Position numbers and translations under genes: made by a program. Under the pieces are notes generated by a model, which ran no database searches, was not told the origin of the DNA, and saw only the letters and a program-made list of their open reading frames with translations. DNA of 49,683 nt from Clostridiales bacterium (GTDB lineage: Bacteria > Bacillota > Clostridia > Christensenellales > Borkfalkiaceae): assembly GCA_015055965.1 (NCBI GenBank), contig SVHG01000016.1, positions 1 through 49,683 of the forward strand, given 5' to 3'. Of this stretch, positions 32,286 through 41,500 are shown one piece after another (position 1 is the stretch's first letter; each line of letters begins with the position of its first letter).

Positions 32286-32603
32286 TTTAAGGCGTGCTTT
32301 TCGTTTTATATATGCTTTTAGGTAAAGAAAAAATCCTTAATCAAACGGTTTTCTAGGCAAAAGCAGGCTTCTTTTACTTGTTTATCATACAATAAAATAG
32401 CCCTACTTTGGTCCTCTTTAATAAAGGGAATAAAAATTGAAAAATTACCAAAATATTGCAATATCATTTGCTTATGTGGTTGAAGAGAGCTATCTAAAAA
32501 TTCTTCAATTTGCATATTTTCTAAAAGCTCTTCTAAAAATGCAAAAGGTATTAAAAGTGGCGATAACGAGCTTATAGCCCTACTTTTTATAAAATTTTTA
32601 TTT
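32286..32603. repeat. 318-bp perfect direct repeat, right copy
   Basis: Identical to 25621-25938. Here it is continuous with the rest of the intact gene (32318-33211), so this side preserves the target gene. Confidence 0.97.
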
Positions 32604-33211
32604 AAAATAGTAAGGTCGTAGCCGTATTCACAGCTTAAAATGGAAGAGCGTATTAGATTGACTTTTCGTATAAGGGTAAAGGAGCTTGCGTTAAAAATAA
32701 TATCGCGAATGGGATAAGTAAGCTTTAAGGTTGGCACGCTATTAACGTCAAAAACAAAACAAATTTTTTGCGCGCGATTTTCTACCGTTAAAAATAAGAG
32801 TCCGCCTTGCTCTTTTGCTGTGGCTTTGGTTGGTAAAAGGGGAAGGTAAAATAAATTGCTTCCATTTTTGCCGTTTATAAAAAGCTTAACCTGACTGTCT
32901 GTAAAAATACAAGCGCTTACGCTTTCTAGCTCTTCGTTAAACAGCGGCTTATAGTTAAAAATGGGCTTCAAAGGGAAAAAGGGCAATAATATAAAACCGC
33001 CGTTATATTCGTAAACGGTTAACTCGCTATTTCTAACGGCGCGGTTGTTAAGAGTAATAAAAATAGGCGCAAGCTCACTTTTTAAGGGGTAAAGCTCTAA
33101 TAAATCTCCTTCATTTGCGTTAAAAAGCTGTAAGCTGCAGTCCGATACACCAATAAGATTACCGTTTAATTTTACTTGGCATAAGTTTTTAGAAATAATA
33201 TAATATCGCAT
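32318..33211 (-). CDS. Conserved-looking protein of unknown function (island target gene)
   Basis: A 297-residue protein without signal peptide or membrane helix. The first about 180 residues read as beta-rich strands (VKLNGNLIGVSD, VKLFINGKNGSNLFYLPL), and the last 110 are more mixed. I do not recognise a family. It uses host-like codons. The restriction-modification island entered within its 3' region, but the gene was kept whole by the 318-bp duplication. It is divergent from the putative DNA-binding protein at 33334. The duplicated 3' third is what appears at 25653-25938. Confidence 0.7.
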   Translation of the reverse strand: MRYYIISKNLCQVKLNGNLIGVSDCSLQLFNANEGDLLELYPLKSELAPIFITLNNRAVRNSELTVYEYNGGFILLPFFPLKPIFNYKPLFNEELESVSACIFTDSQVKLFINGKNGSNLFYLPLLPTKATAKEQGGLLFLTVENRAQKICFVFDVNSVPTLKLTYPIRDIIFNASSFTLIRKVNLIRSSILSCEYGYDLTILNKNFIKSRAISSLSPLLIPFAFLEELLENMQIEEFLDSSLQPHKQMILQYFGNFSIFIPFIKEDQSRAILLYDKQVKEACFCLENRLIKDFFFT

Positions 33212-33333
33212 AAGATCGTCCCTTAAAATTTATGTAAAAAAGGTCTTTTTTATGATTAAATATTGCTTTTATGGGAATAATTAGCAAAGAATAAAAAAGG
33301 TTATTTTCACCTTTTATAAATTATTGGGGTATT

Positions 33334-33993
33334 ATGCATAAGCTTAACGAAAAGCAAATAGAAGAATTATTTAACGGCGCGTTGCAAGCAAAAAGGGATG
33401 GCGTTCCGCTGGTTGACGTTTTTAAAGAAATAGCCAAAAAATATAATCTTTCCGCAGGTAGTATTAGAAATATTTATTATTTACGTTTAAAGAATAGAAA
33501 AACTTCAGAGCTTACTGCAAAAAAGATTGTGCCATTTTCTAAGGAGGAAGAGGAGGAAATCTTAAGACGAATATTAATTGCAAGGGGTAAAACTAACTCT
33601 ATGCGCTCTGCTTTTTTAACGGTTGCAAACGGAGATGAAAAGCTTGCTTTGCGTTACCAAAATAAATATTGCAATATGCTTAAAAAGCAAAGGGGTAATA
33701 TATTAAGGGAAATTCTTTTGCAAAAGAAGGAATTCGGTAAATGCTTTAATCCATACTTAAATAAGCGCGAAAGGGATGAAAAAAACAAATTAGAAAAAGA
33801 AATAGAAGAGCTTGTTTTTGTTATTAGCGAAAAGTGTAAAAAAGAAAACGATTTATTAAAGCAAAAGCTTATTCGCTATCAAAAACTAACAAGCGGAAAC
33901 GAGCTTTTTGATAAGGAAGAAAAAATTCAACGTGGGGTAAGTTCTTTTTTTGAAAAAAATAAAAAACGCGCGTTAAAAGGAAAAGTTAATTGA
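33334..33993 (+). CDS. Putative helix-turn-helix DNA-binding protein
   Basis: A 219-residue basic protein. Residues about 5-55 (EEIAKKYNLSAGSIRNIYYLRL-type pattern) form a likely helix-turn-helix. A second similar block (70-120, EEILRRILIARGKTNSMRSAFLTVANGDEKLALRYQNKY) suggests a tandem arrangement as in RsfA-type sporulation regulators. The last 90 residues are Lys/Glu-rich coiled coil. No exact family is assigned. GGGGT precedes the ATG. It faces away from the unknown gene at 32318 and could regulate it. Confidence 0.65.
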   Translation: MHKLNEKQIEELFNGALQAKRDGVPLVDVFKEIAKKYNLSAGSIRNIYYLRLKNRKTSELTAKKIVPFSKEEEEEILRRILIARGKTNSMRSAFLTVANGDEKLALRYQNKYCNMLKKQRGNILREILLQKKEFGKCFNPYLNKRERDEKNKLEKEIEELVFVISEKCKKENDLLKQKLIRYQKLTSGNELFDKEEKIQRGVSSFFEKNKKRALKGKVN

Positions 33994-34018
33994 AATTGCA
34001 ATTTTAAATGTTAAACCT

Positions 34019-34047
34019 TTGCAAAAAAAAATCGCTTGTGTTAAAAT
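34019..34047 (+). promoter_or_regulatory. Promoter of the Mrp ATPase gene
   Basis: TTGCAA (34019-34024), a 17-base spacer and TAAAAT (34042-34047). It is weaker than the other promoters in the window. Confidence 0.5.
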
Positions 34048-34115
34048 AATAAAGGTAGATACTTTAACCTTATAAAAAATATATTTAACGCAGGGCAATT
34101 TTAGTAAAAAATGCC

Positions 34116-34132
34116 CCTATAGCGCGATTAAC
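34116..34132 (+). repeat. Intergenic CTATA-GATTAACG motif, copy 3
   Basis: CCTATAGCGCGATTAAC, in the leader of the Mrp gene, right after a GGGCA/TGCCC stem. One of six copies. Confidence 0.7.
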
Positions 34133-34151
34133 AGTATTTAGGAGTATAAAA

Positions 34152-34979
34152 ATGAGCGAAGGATGTAATCACGATTGCAGTAACTGCCAAAGCACGGACT
34201 GCTCTAGTAAGCAAAATCAAATACCCAAATGCACGCCTAACCGTTATTCAAAAATAAAAAAGGTTATTGGCGTTGTAAGCGGAAAGGGTGGGGTTGGCAA
34301 ATCATCAGTAACCTCAATGCTTGCCGTTTTAATGAATAGGCTTGGTTATAAAACCGCCGTATTAGACGCGGATATTACCGGACCTTCAATACCCAAGGCC
34401 TTTGGTCTTACACAAAAGGCACAAGCGGACGAAGAGTTTTTATTCCCCGTAATAACCAAAACGGGAATAGAGGTTATGAGCATTAACCTATTATTAGAGG
34501 ATGAAACCTCTCCCGTAGTTTGGCGTGGCCCTGTGCTTGCCGGCGCGGTTAAGCAATTTTTTGAAGAGGTTAGCTGGAACGAGGTTGACTATATGTTCGT
34601 TGACATGCCCCCCGGAACGGGCGACGTGCCTTTAACGGTTTTTCAGTCTTTACCCTTAGATGGAATAGTAGTCGTAACTACGCCACAGGATCTTGTTTCT
34701 ATGGTTGTGGAAAAGGCTGTAAAAATGGCAGGGCTTTTAAACGTTAAGGTTCTTGCGTTAGTTGAAAATATGTCTTATTTCATTTGCTCAAAATGCAATA
34801 GCAAGCACTATATTTTTGGTGAAAGCAGGGTGGAATCTGAAGCTAAGCGCTTAGGTATAAATTGCTTTGACGTTTTACCCATTGATCCTGATCTTGCAAA
34901 GCAGGAGGATAGCGGATTAATAGAGCTGTTTGAAGGCGATTACCTTAAGAAGGTTGTTAAAGTAATAGAAGAAATTTAA
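34152..34979 (+). CDS. mrp: Mrp/NBP35-family iron-sulfur carrier ATPase
   Basis: A 275-residue cytosolic P-loop ATPase that carries and transfers iron-sulfur clusters. The Cys-rich N-terminus (CNHDCSNCQSTDC) is of the NBP35 kind. The deviant Walker A is SGKGGVGKSS (Lys45 and Lys50). AVLDADITGPSIPKAFG, the Walker B-like FVDMPPGTGDVPLTVFQ, and the C-terminal CSKCN pair that bridges the cluster in the dimer all follow. AGGAG lies before the ATG. It stands alone between two copies of the CTATA-GATTAACG motif and has its own terminator. The symbol refers to the family. Confidence 0.93.
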   Translation: MSEGCNHDCSNCQSTDCSSKQNQIPKCTPNRYSKIKKVIGVVSGKGGVGKSSVTSMLAVLMNRLGYKTAVLDADITGPSIPKAFGLTQKAQADEEFLFPVITKTGIEVMSINLLLEDETSPVVWRGPVLAGAVKQFFEEVSWNEVDYMFVDMPPGTGDVPLTVFQSLPLDGIVVVTTPQDLVSMVVEKAVKMAGLLNVKVLALVENMSYFICSKCNSKHYIFGESRVESEAKRLGINCFDVLPIDPDLAKQEDSGLIELFEGDYLKKVVKVIEEI

Positions 34980-34984
34980 TTTTT

Positions 34985-35012
34985 TACCGTGGGCGTTTGC
35001 TCACGGTATTTT
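34985..35012 (+). terminator. Terminator of the Mrp gene
   Basis: TACCGTG (34985-34991) pairs with CACGGTA (35002-35008), followed by a short T-rich stretch. The rest of 34980-35272 holds motif copy 4 and the promoter of the next gene; I see nothing else in it. Confidence 0.65.
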
Positions 35013-35025
35013 ACTAAAAAGTCCC

Positions 35026-35043
35026 GCTATAGGTCGATTAACG
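35026..35043 (+). repeat. Intergenic CTATA-GATTAACG motif, copy 4
   Basis: GCTATAGGTCGATTAACG. Flanking CCCG and CGGGG could close it into a small stem. One of six copies. Confidence 0.7.
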
Positions 35044-35195
35044 GGGTATAAATACGGTTAAAATAAATAAAAAACGCAAAAAAGATAGGCTTTTTAACAG
35101 TTTAAAAGCCTAAAAGTAAAGGCTTAGTAAAAGTAGTTTAGGAATAATTTTTAATTAAAAGATTTTAATTAAGGCAAAATTAGCATAAAAATATT

Positions 35196-35224
35196 TTGAC
35201 ATAATCTTATTTTAATGCTACAAT
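35196..35224 (+). promoter_or_regulatory. Promoter of the degenerate P-type ATPase gene
   Basis: TTGACA (35196-35201), a 17-base spacer and TACAAT (35219-35224). Confidence 0.78.
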
Positions 35225-35272
35225 ATCTATTATTCTAGTTTAACTATTTATTACAAGTTAAAGGACGGTAAA

Positions 35273-37093
35273 ATGGAAGAAAACAGAAAGGTAGTGTTTT
35301 ATCTTGAAGCGGTGGGAAACGCCGGGGTATTAGAACGCTCAATAGCAAGAATAAACGGTGTGTTATCGGTAAACGTAATAGAAGAAAAGAGCGTGCTTGA
35401 ATACACCATAGACGAATGGGCAAGCGATTACGACGTGTTTACCGAGGTAATGCGAATTTGCGCTGAATGCGGTGCTTCTATAGACTTTGATAGAAAGGAT
35501 GAAGAGCCCGCTGAAGGGGAAGAAAAAGCCCAAGAAGAAAATCTACCGCAAGAAAAAGAAGAGGTAGAAGAGGAGCAGGAAGAATCAGCTCCCTCTAAAA
35601 AGAAGAAAAAGGGTGGCCTTAGCGAGCGCGTTCAAAGAGTAATAGAGCTTGGCGTTGCTATTACGGCTTACGTTGTTGCCTTGTTCTTTACTGATATGTC
35701 GCAATATATCTTCCTTGCAATCGCCTTTGCTATTGCCGGGTACGACGCGTTATACGAAGCCTTTGCAAAAATTTTAAAAAAGCAATTTATTAGTGAAGAG
35801 CTTGTAATCACGCTGGCCTTTTTTGCGAGCATCTTATTGGGCTACACCAGCTTTGCCGTAATTGCGTTGCTGTTATATTCGGTGGTATCCTTTGCAAGAA
35901 AGGTTATACGTGAAGAAATAGAAAAAAATCCCGCCTTTGCAAAGCAAGAGCAAAAGATTACCGTTGTAGACGGCGACGGGGTTAAAAACGTAAGTAATTC
36001 AAAAGTAGAGGTTGGCAACAGCGTGCTTTTATCTAGCGGAACGGTTAGCGCGTTCGACGGCGTTTTGGAAAACGATTGCATCGTAGAGGATTTTAAGGGA
36101 GAAAAGCGTGAAGCAAAGCTTGGCGAAGAAATTTACGCAGGCGAAAAGATACTTGGCGAAGCTCAAATTATGGTTACCGCTATTGGCGAAGAGTGTAAGT
36201 TTGGCAAGTTTAACAAATACGTTAGCGAAGCCTTTAAAAGCACTTCACCACTCGCTGAAAAAATTCAAAAAAATCTTCAAATTATAGAGCTTTGCATTTT
36301 TGCATTTGCACTATTAATAGCGTTCATACCACCTATTTTTTATCAATCTTATAAAACTGCTTTGCTTGATTGGGGATATAGGGCTGTAATATTTGCAACC
36401 GTATCGGGTATGAGCTTCTATCTATTCTCTTCAGAAATCAATATGCTTAGCGCGCTTGCTCTTGGCAGAAAACGCAAGCTTGGCTTTTCAGGCTATAAGG
36501 CGATTGATAGTTTGGCAAAGGCTAACAAGCTATTTTTAGATTACGAAGGCGCTTTAGTGGATGAAAACGGACTTCTTAAGGAGGACGCTCAAGGCGCGGT
36601 TAGGGAAATTAAGGATAGCGGACTTAAAGATATTTCTATCGCTTGTAGCTTAGATGATGATAGCGCGTTAGATTTATGCAAGCAGTTAAACGTTGGCGAG
36701 TATTATTCAAGAGATAGCGAAAGCGAAAAGCAGGACGTTATTAAGCAAAACCTAGTAGAAGGGGTTGCCGTTGCAACTACTGCTTCAGTAAGTGAAAAGG
36801 TAAAAAGCGGTAACGGCGCGGTAGTTTGCTTTAACTGTGAAAAGCAAGGCTACGTTGGCGACGCTTGCCTTGCATCAGACGAGATAGCTTACTTACCGTA
36901 TGCAATTAAGCTTGCAAAGCGCACCGTAAAAATTCAAAAGATAAATTTAATTTTAGGCGTTAGCGTTAAGGCTGTAATAACCGTTCTTGCATTACTTGGC
37001 TTTGCTCAGCTTTGGTGGGCGGTTCTTGCAGATAGCTTGGTTAGCGTAGTTTGCGCTTTTAACGCATATATTAACAGCAAAGAGGTTTATTAA
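35273..37093 (+). CDS. P1B-type ATPase-like membrane protein lacking catalytic motifs
   Basis: A 606-residue membrane protein with the layout of heavy-metal P-type ATPases: an HMA-like N-terminus (1-75), an acidic linker (75-110) and several membrane helices. Actuator-like, P-domain-like and two final helices follow. Every catalytic signature is lost. The HMA CxxC is GNAGVLE; the actuator TGE reads KGEK (275-278). The metal-binding CPC helix reads VSGMSF (377-382). The phosphorylation DKTGT is DYEGA (423-427), and the hinge GDGxND is gone. It cannot form the usual aspartyl-phosphate, yet the gene is intact with a good promoter. A non-transporting pseudo-pump (sensor, chaperone or partner) is likely. 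AAAGGACGG precedes the start. Confidence 0.8.
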   Translation: MEENRKVVFYLEAVGNAGVLERSIARINGVLSVNVIEEKSVLEYTIDEWASDYDVFTEVMRICAECGASIDFDRKDEEPAEGEEKAQEENLPQEKEEVEEEQEESAPSKKKKKGGLSERVQRVIELGVAITAYVVALFFTDMSQYIFLAIAFAIAGYDALYEAFAKILKKQFISEELVITLAFFASILLGYTSFAVIALLLYSVVSFARKVIREEIEKNPAFAKQEQKITVVDGDGVKNVSNSKVEVGNSVLLSSGTVSAFDGVLENDCIVEDFKGEKREAKLGEEIYAGEKILGEAQIMVTAIGEECKFGKFNKYVSEAFKSTSPLAEKIQKNLQIIELCIFAFALLIAFIPPIFYQSYKTALLDWGYRAVIFATVSGMSFYLFSSEINMLSALALGRKRKLGFSGYKAIDSLAKANKLFLDYEGALVDENGLLKEDAQGAVREIKDSGLKDISIACSLDDDSALDLCKQLNVGEYYSRDSESEKQDVIKQNLVEGVAVATTASVSEKVKSGNGAVVCFNCEKQGYVGDACLASDEIAYLPYAIKLAKRTVKIQKINLILGVSVKAVITVLALLGFAQLWWAVLADSLVSVVCAFNAYINSKEVY

Positions 37094-37166
37094 TCTTTTG
37101 GCTTTAAAAAACAACCTACGTATAAGAAAAAAGGTAACTTAATAAACAAAAAGAGGGAATAAAACA

Positions 37167-38195
37167 ATGATTACACAAAAGGTATTCGATAAGCTTTCTA
37201 ACGGAAGCGAAATTACGGAGTTTATACTTGATAACGGTGTTATAGAGGCACATATTCTAAATTACGGCTGTATAATTCAGTCCTTATTCGTTGCAGATAA
37301 AGAGGGCGTTAAGCGTGACGTGGTTTTAGGCTACGATAAGGCTATCGGCTACGAAACCAACGGCGGTTATTTAGGCGCGTTTATAGGTCGCGTAGGCAAC
37401 AGAATTAAGGATTCTAAGTTTAACCTTAACGGAAACACCTATAAGCTGTTTGCAAACGACGGCAAGAATAGCTTACACGGTGGCGAATGCGGGTTTGACC
37501 GTAAGCTATACGACGCGGAAATAGTTGGCGAAAATCTAGTTTTAACTGCGGTAAGCGCAGACGGGGAAGAGGGATATCCCGGCAACTTACATATTAAGGT
37601 TACCTACTCTTTAAAGGGTGGAGCAATTAGTATGGAATACGAATGCACCTGCGATAAAGATACCCCCGTAAGCTTAACCAACCACTCTTATTTTAACCTA
37701 TCGTTAGAGGATACCGTTCTAAACCACAAGCTAGTTATAAATTCAGATTACATAACTCCCGTTGATAAAAATCTTATTCCCACGGGCGAGCTAATGATAG
37801 TTGAAGATACCCCCTTTGATTTTAGAAAGGGCGAAAGAGTTGGTGAATACATAGATTTTCCCCATAAGCAGTTAAAGTTTGGCGGTGGATACGACCACAA
37901 CTACGTTCTTAAAAACTACGGCTTATACGAAAAGGTTGCAACCCTTTATTCTGCAGATACCGCAATTAAAATGGACGTTTTAACGGATAATTTAGGTATG
38001 CAATTTTATTCCGGTAACTTCCTTAATAACGAAATAGGCAAGGGCGGAAGAATACACTATAAACGCGCTGCGTTATGTTTGGAAACGCAAGGCTTTCCCA
38101 ACGCAGTTAACCAACCTTCATTTCCCAGCACTATTTTAAAAGCGGGCGAAACCTTTAGAAGAAAAACCACCTATTCCTTCTCTGTTCAAAAGTAA
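37167..38195 (+). CDS. galM: Aldose 1-epimerase (mutarotase)
   Basis: A 342-residue cytosolic enzyme that interconverts alpha and beta anomers of galactose or glucose. Family features are GAFIGRVGNRIKDSKF with its Arg, NSLHGG with catalytic His, LTNHSYFNLS with the second His, and DHNYVL near the C-terminal substrate pocket. LETQGFPNAVNQPSFPS carries the catalytic Glu. The length is typical. It starts after AGAGGG, 73 bases beyond the P-type ATPase-like gene, and ends in a strong terminator. It probably supports the sugar catabolism encoded elsewhere in the window. Confidence 0.95.
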   Translation: MITQKVFDKLSNGSEITEFILDNGVIEAHILNYGCIIQSLFVADKEGVKRDVVLGYDKAIGYETNGGYLGAFIGRVGNRIKDSKFNLNGNTYKLFANDGKNSLHGGECGFDRKLYDAEIVGENLVLTAVSADGEEGYPGNLHIKVTYSLKGGAISMEYECTCDKDTPVSLTNHSYFNLSLEDTVLNHKLVINSDYITPVDKNLIPTGELMIVEDTPFDFRKGERVGEYIDFPHKQLKFGGGYDHNYVLKNYGLYEKVATLYSADTAIKMDVLTDNLGMQFYSGNFLNNEIGKGGRIHYKRAALCLETQGFPNAVNQPSFPSTILKAGETFRRKTTYSFSVQK

Positions 38196-38220
38196 AAAAT
38201 AAAAAAGTTAAATAACGTAA

Positions 38221-38254
38221 AAGTCGCGATAACCGTTCTATATCGCGACTTTTT
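38221..38254 (+). terminator. Terminator of galM
   Basis: AAGTCGCGAT (38221-38230) pairs perfectly with ATCGCGACTT (38242-38251), followed by TTT. Confidence 0.9.
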
Positions 38255-38385
38255 GTTTAATTTAAGAAAAAAAGACAGAAAAACACCCGTTAAACGATTG
38301 TTATTTTAATCTAAAGTTCATTCGTTATGAAAAAAAGCGAAGGGCCATTGGTTAAATTTATTTATACTTTTTTTTAAAAAAAGTA

Positions 38386-38414
38386 TTGACACAAGCGGGT
38401 TTATGGTGTAAAAT
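38386..38414 (+). promoter_or_regulatory. Promoter of the giant surface protein
   Basis: TTGACA (38386-38391), a 17-base spacer and TAAAAT (38409-38414), after an A/T-rich upstream tract. The stretch 38196-38541 holds this promoter, the galM terminator and a structured leader. Confidence 0.78.
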
Positions 38415-38420
38415 AAGAGT

Positions 38421-38541
38421 TAGTTGGCGTTTTTACGGTTAATATATGGGCGTATGACGCCTCATAACGCAACTGGAAAAGCAATTAATCCTCACGTTTT
38501 TAGAGGATAAGATATAACGTGTAACCGTTAAGGAGGTTAAT
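38421..38541 (+). promoter_or_regulatory. Structured 5' leader, riboswitch-like
   Basis: About 120 nt of leader. ACGGTTA (38435-38441) pairs with TAACCGT (38522-38528) and encloses two hairpins, GGCGT-ATG-ACGCC (38449-38461) and ATCCTC-N9-GAGGAT (38488-38508). The closing strand ends just 2 bases before the ribosome site AGGAGG (38531-38536). No known riboswitch class is recognised. Confidence 0.45.
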
Positions 38542-41500
38542 ATGATGAAACATTCACTTTCTCGCATTAGAAAAGTTTTAACTGCTCTTTTAGCATGTGC
38601 AACTTTAATATGCGGAACGTTTGCCATTACCAATTGGCAATCAAGCACGGCCAATGCGGCTCCTGTTCTTCAAACGCAAAAAAGCAGAACGCAAAACGGC
38701 TTAACCTTTGCAAAGGATCTCGTTTATGAAATGGAAGAAGCTCTTCCTTCATTACCCAGAACCTTTGAAGCGTACGTTAATTTACCCAAGAGCTATAAGG
38801 CAAGAGCGGGCGTAATCGTTGGTAATTACGATGCGTACACCGCTAAGTCTGCAGTAGTTTTTGAATTACAGTACGATTCTACTAACGACGTAGCCTTCCC
38901 CAAGCTATATTATGACGTACAGGCAGATACTAACGTTGGTCCTTACACGATAGAGTTTAAAAACGTAGACGTTCGTTCAGATGAATACGTTCATATAGTA
39001 ATCACTCACGACGCGGTAAACGACGTTGCCTACTGTTATTTTGACGGCGAATTAAAGCAAACCGTACAAACCACCGAGCCCGAAGTATATAACGATATGA
39101 ACTATACTTGCGACGAAATCTTTAGAATTGGTGGCGACGGCCGTAAAAACAACGAACAATGGTTCAAGGGTAGCATTAAGGGCGTTGAGCTTTACAGCGA
39201 CGTTCGTTCAGCTGAGGAGGTTGCAAGTGACTACGAAAGACTTTTAACCGCAGCTCCCACCGGCGACAATCTTCTTGCTGCTTATAACTTCACCGCAGAA
39301 AGCGGCTTCTTAACCGATTTATCTTCAAACGGCAACGACTTATATCTTTCACGCGGGGCGTTATTCGTAACGGGTGCAGAGGATATTTATGACACCGCAA
39401 AGGTAGTTACCGGCGTTCCCAAAACCTTTGAAGCATACTTAAGCACCAGCGCAACCGCAAGAGCGGGCTGTATATACAGTACTTACAAGGATAACAACAC
39501 TCTTGGCTTTAGCTTCGAGCTTCAATATTCAGGTTCAAATCTTTGCCCCAGACTATTCTTCGTTTACGAAAAAGGAAAGACTAAAGACGTAACCTTTAAA
39601 AACGTACAGTTAAAGGCGGGCAATTACGTTCACGTTGCTCTGGTAAGGGATGGCGATAACATTACCTGTTACGTAAACGGCGTAAGCAAGCAAACCGTAT
39701 CAGTTGCGGGCATTAACTTCGATTATAACGCAGCTTTAGCACCCCGCGTTGGCGGTGACCACAGAGGCGGAAACGGTCAATGGTTAAAGAGCGGAACTAG
39801 CGTTGGCGATACTTCAGTTGCATCAATAGAAGTATATAGTGATGCAAGAACTGCTGCAGAAGTAAAGGCAGACTTCGCAAGAAAGAGCAAAAATACCCCT
39901 GCAGATAAAGATCTGGTTGCTGCATACGATTTCACCGCTCCTATTTGGAAGTGCTTCAACGATAATTCCGGCAACGGCAACCATATCGTTTACTCAAAGC
40001 AAGAGCCCGATTATAAGGCAGCTGACCTTGAAGGTATTGACGCTAATACCGAAGACGTTTACGCATTAACAACCCCCTTAACTAAATTACCCAAGACCTT
40101 TGAGGCAATGGTTCTTCTTCCCAAGCACTATTCTGCAAGAGCAGGCGTTTTACTTGGTAACTATAACCACCCCGCAAAGACCGGCGAATATAGATATAGC
40201 TTTGAAATTTACTCTAACGGTAATCCCAGAATTTACTACGATTACGACGGCGAAAGCGGTATTACCAATAACGCATACGTTTTCAAAACGGTAGATATTA
40301 GATCAGATGAATTCGTTCACTTAGCAATCACGCACGACGTAGTAACCAATAAGGTTTACTGCTACGTAAACGGCGAGCTTAAGGAAGAAGGTCAGCTTCC
40401 CGTAAATAAAGAGGTATTCGGCGATTATAGCTTCCTTTCTAAAACTGCTCCCGTAGTTGGTAACGACCACCGTTTAAACGCTCAATGGTTCAAGGGTGTA
40501 ATTGCCGGAATGGAAATTTACAGCGACCTAAGAACTGCTGAAGAAATCGCGTTAGACGCTCAAAGAGCATGTAAGGAATTTATTTCTGATAGCAACCTAC
40601 TTGCAGCCTTTGACTTCACTCAAAAAGAACCTCTAAACCTACTTGATAAGTCAAGCAACGGTAACGACGTATTATTCAACGGCGATATAGATTATTCCGG
40701 TTTAGAAGGCGCAACCTTCAATTCAGATAACCGTTATTACACCGTTAACAAGCTAAACCAAGAAGCTCCCAACACCTTTGAGGCGGAGGTATTCCTACCC
40801 AAGTCATACACCGCAAGAGCAGGTATCATTTACGGTAACTGGGGCTCAGGCGCAAGCATTAACTTTGAAATTAACCCCAACGGTAAGGTTCGTTTCTATC
40901 ACACCGATACTAACGGCATAGACCAAAACTTAATCTTTGAAAACAGTAACATCAGAACGGGTGACTGGGCGCACGTAGCAGTAGTTCACGATAAGGCGGC
41001 AAACGCAACCCTTTGCTACATAAACGGCGAATTAGTTGGCTCTTTAGCATATTATGATTATAACGAAAACGCTACGAACGCATTCTTTAACGTTGGTGGC
41101 GATAACCGTTCTGCAAACGAACAGTACTTCAAGGGCTGGATTCGTTCAGTAAGTATTTATAGCGACGCAAGAAGCGCAAGTGAAATTGCAAGCGATTATA
41201 AGAACGGAACGGACATAACTGCAGAGAACCTATTAGTTCATTACGATTTAACCGGCGGCTTAGCAGATAGCGTTAAGGACTTATCCGGTAACGGTAACGA
41301 CTTAGCTCGTAACAGAAGCTGGTTTACCGAAAAGGAAGCAGTTACCGATTACGCATATTCATTTGCAGTAGTAGGCGACACTCAAATTATTTGTGAAAAA
41401 GATCCCGCTAACATGGCTACCATTTACGATTGGATTCTTGCAAATAAGGATTCTAAGAATATTAAGCACGTGTTCGGCTTAGGCGATATTACTAACGGTA

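Noticed and set aside
35273-37093. Functional heavy-metal export ATPase
   Set aside because: The phosphorylation, actuator, metal-binding and hinge motifs are all missing.
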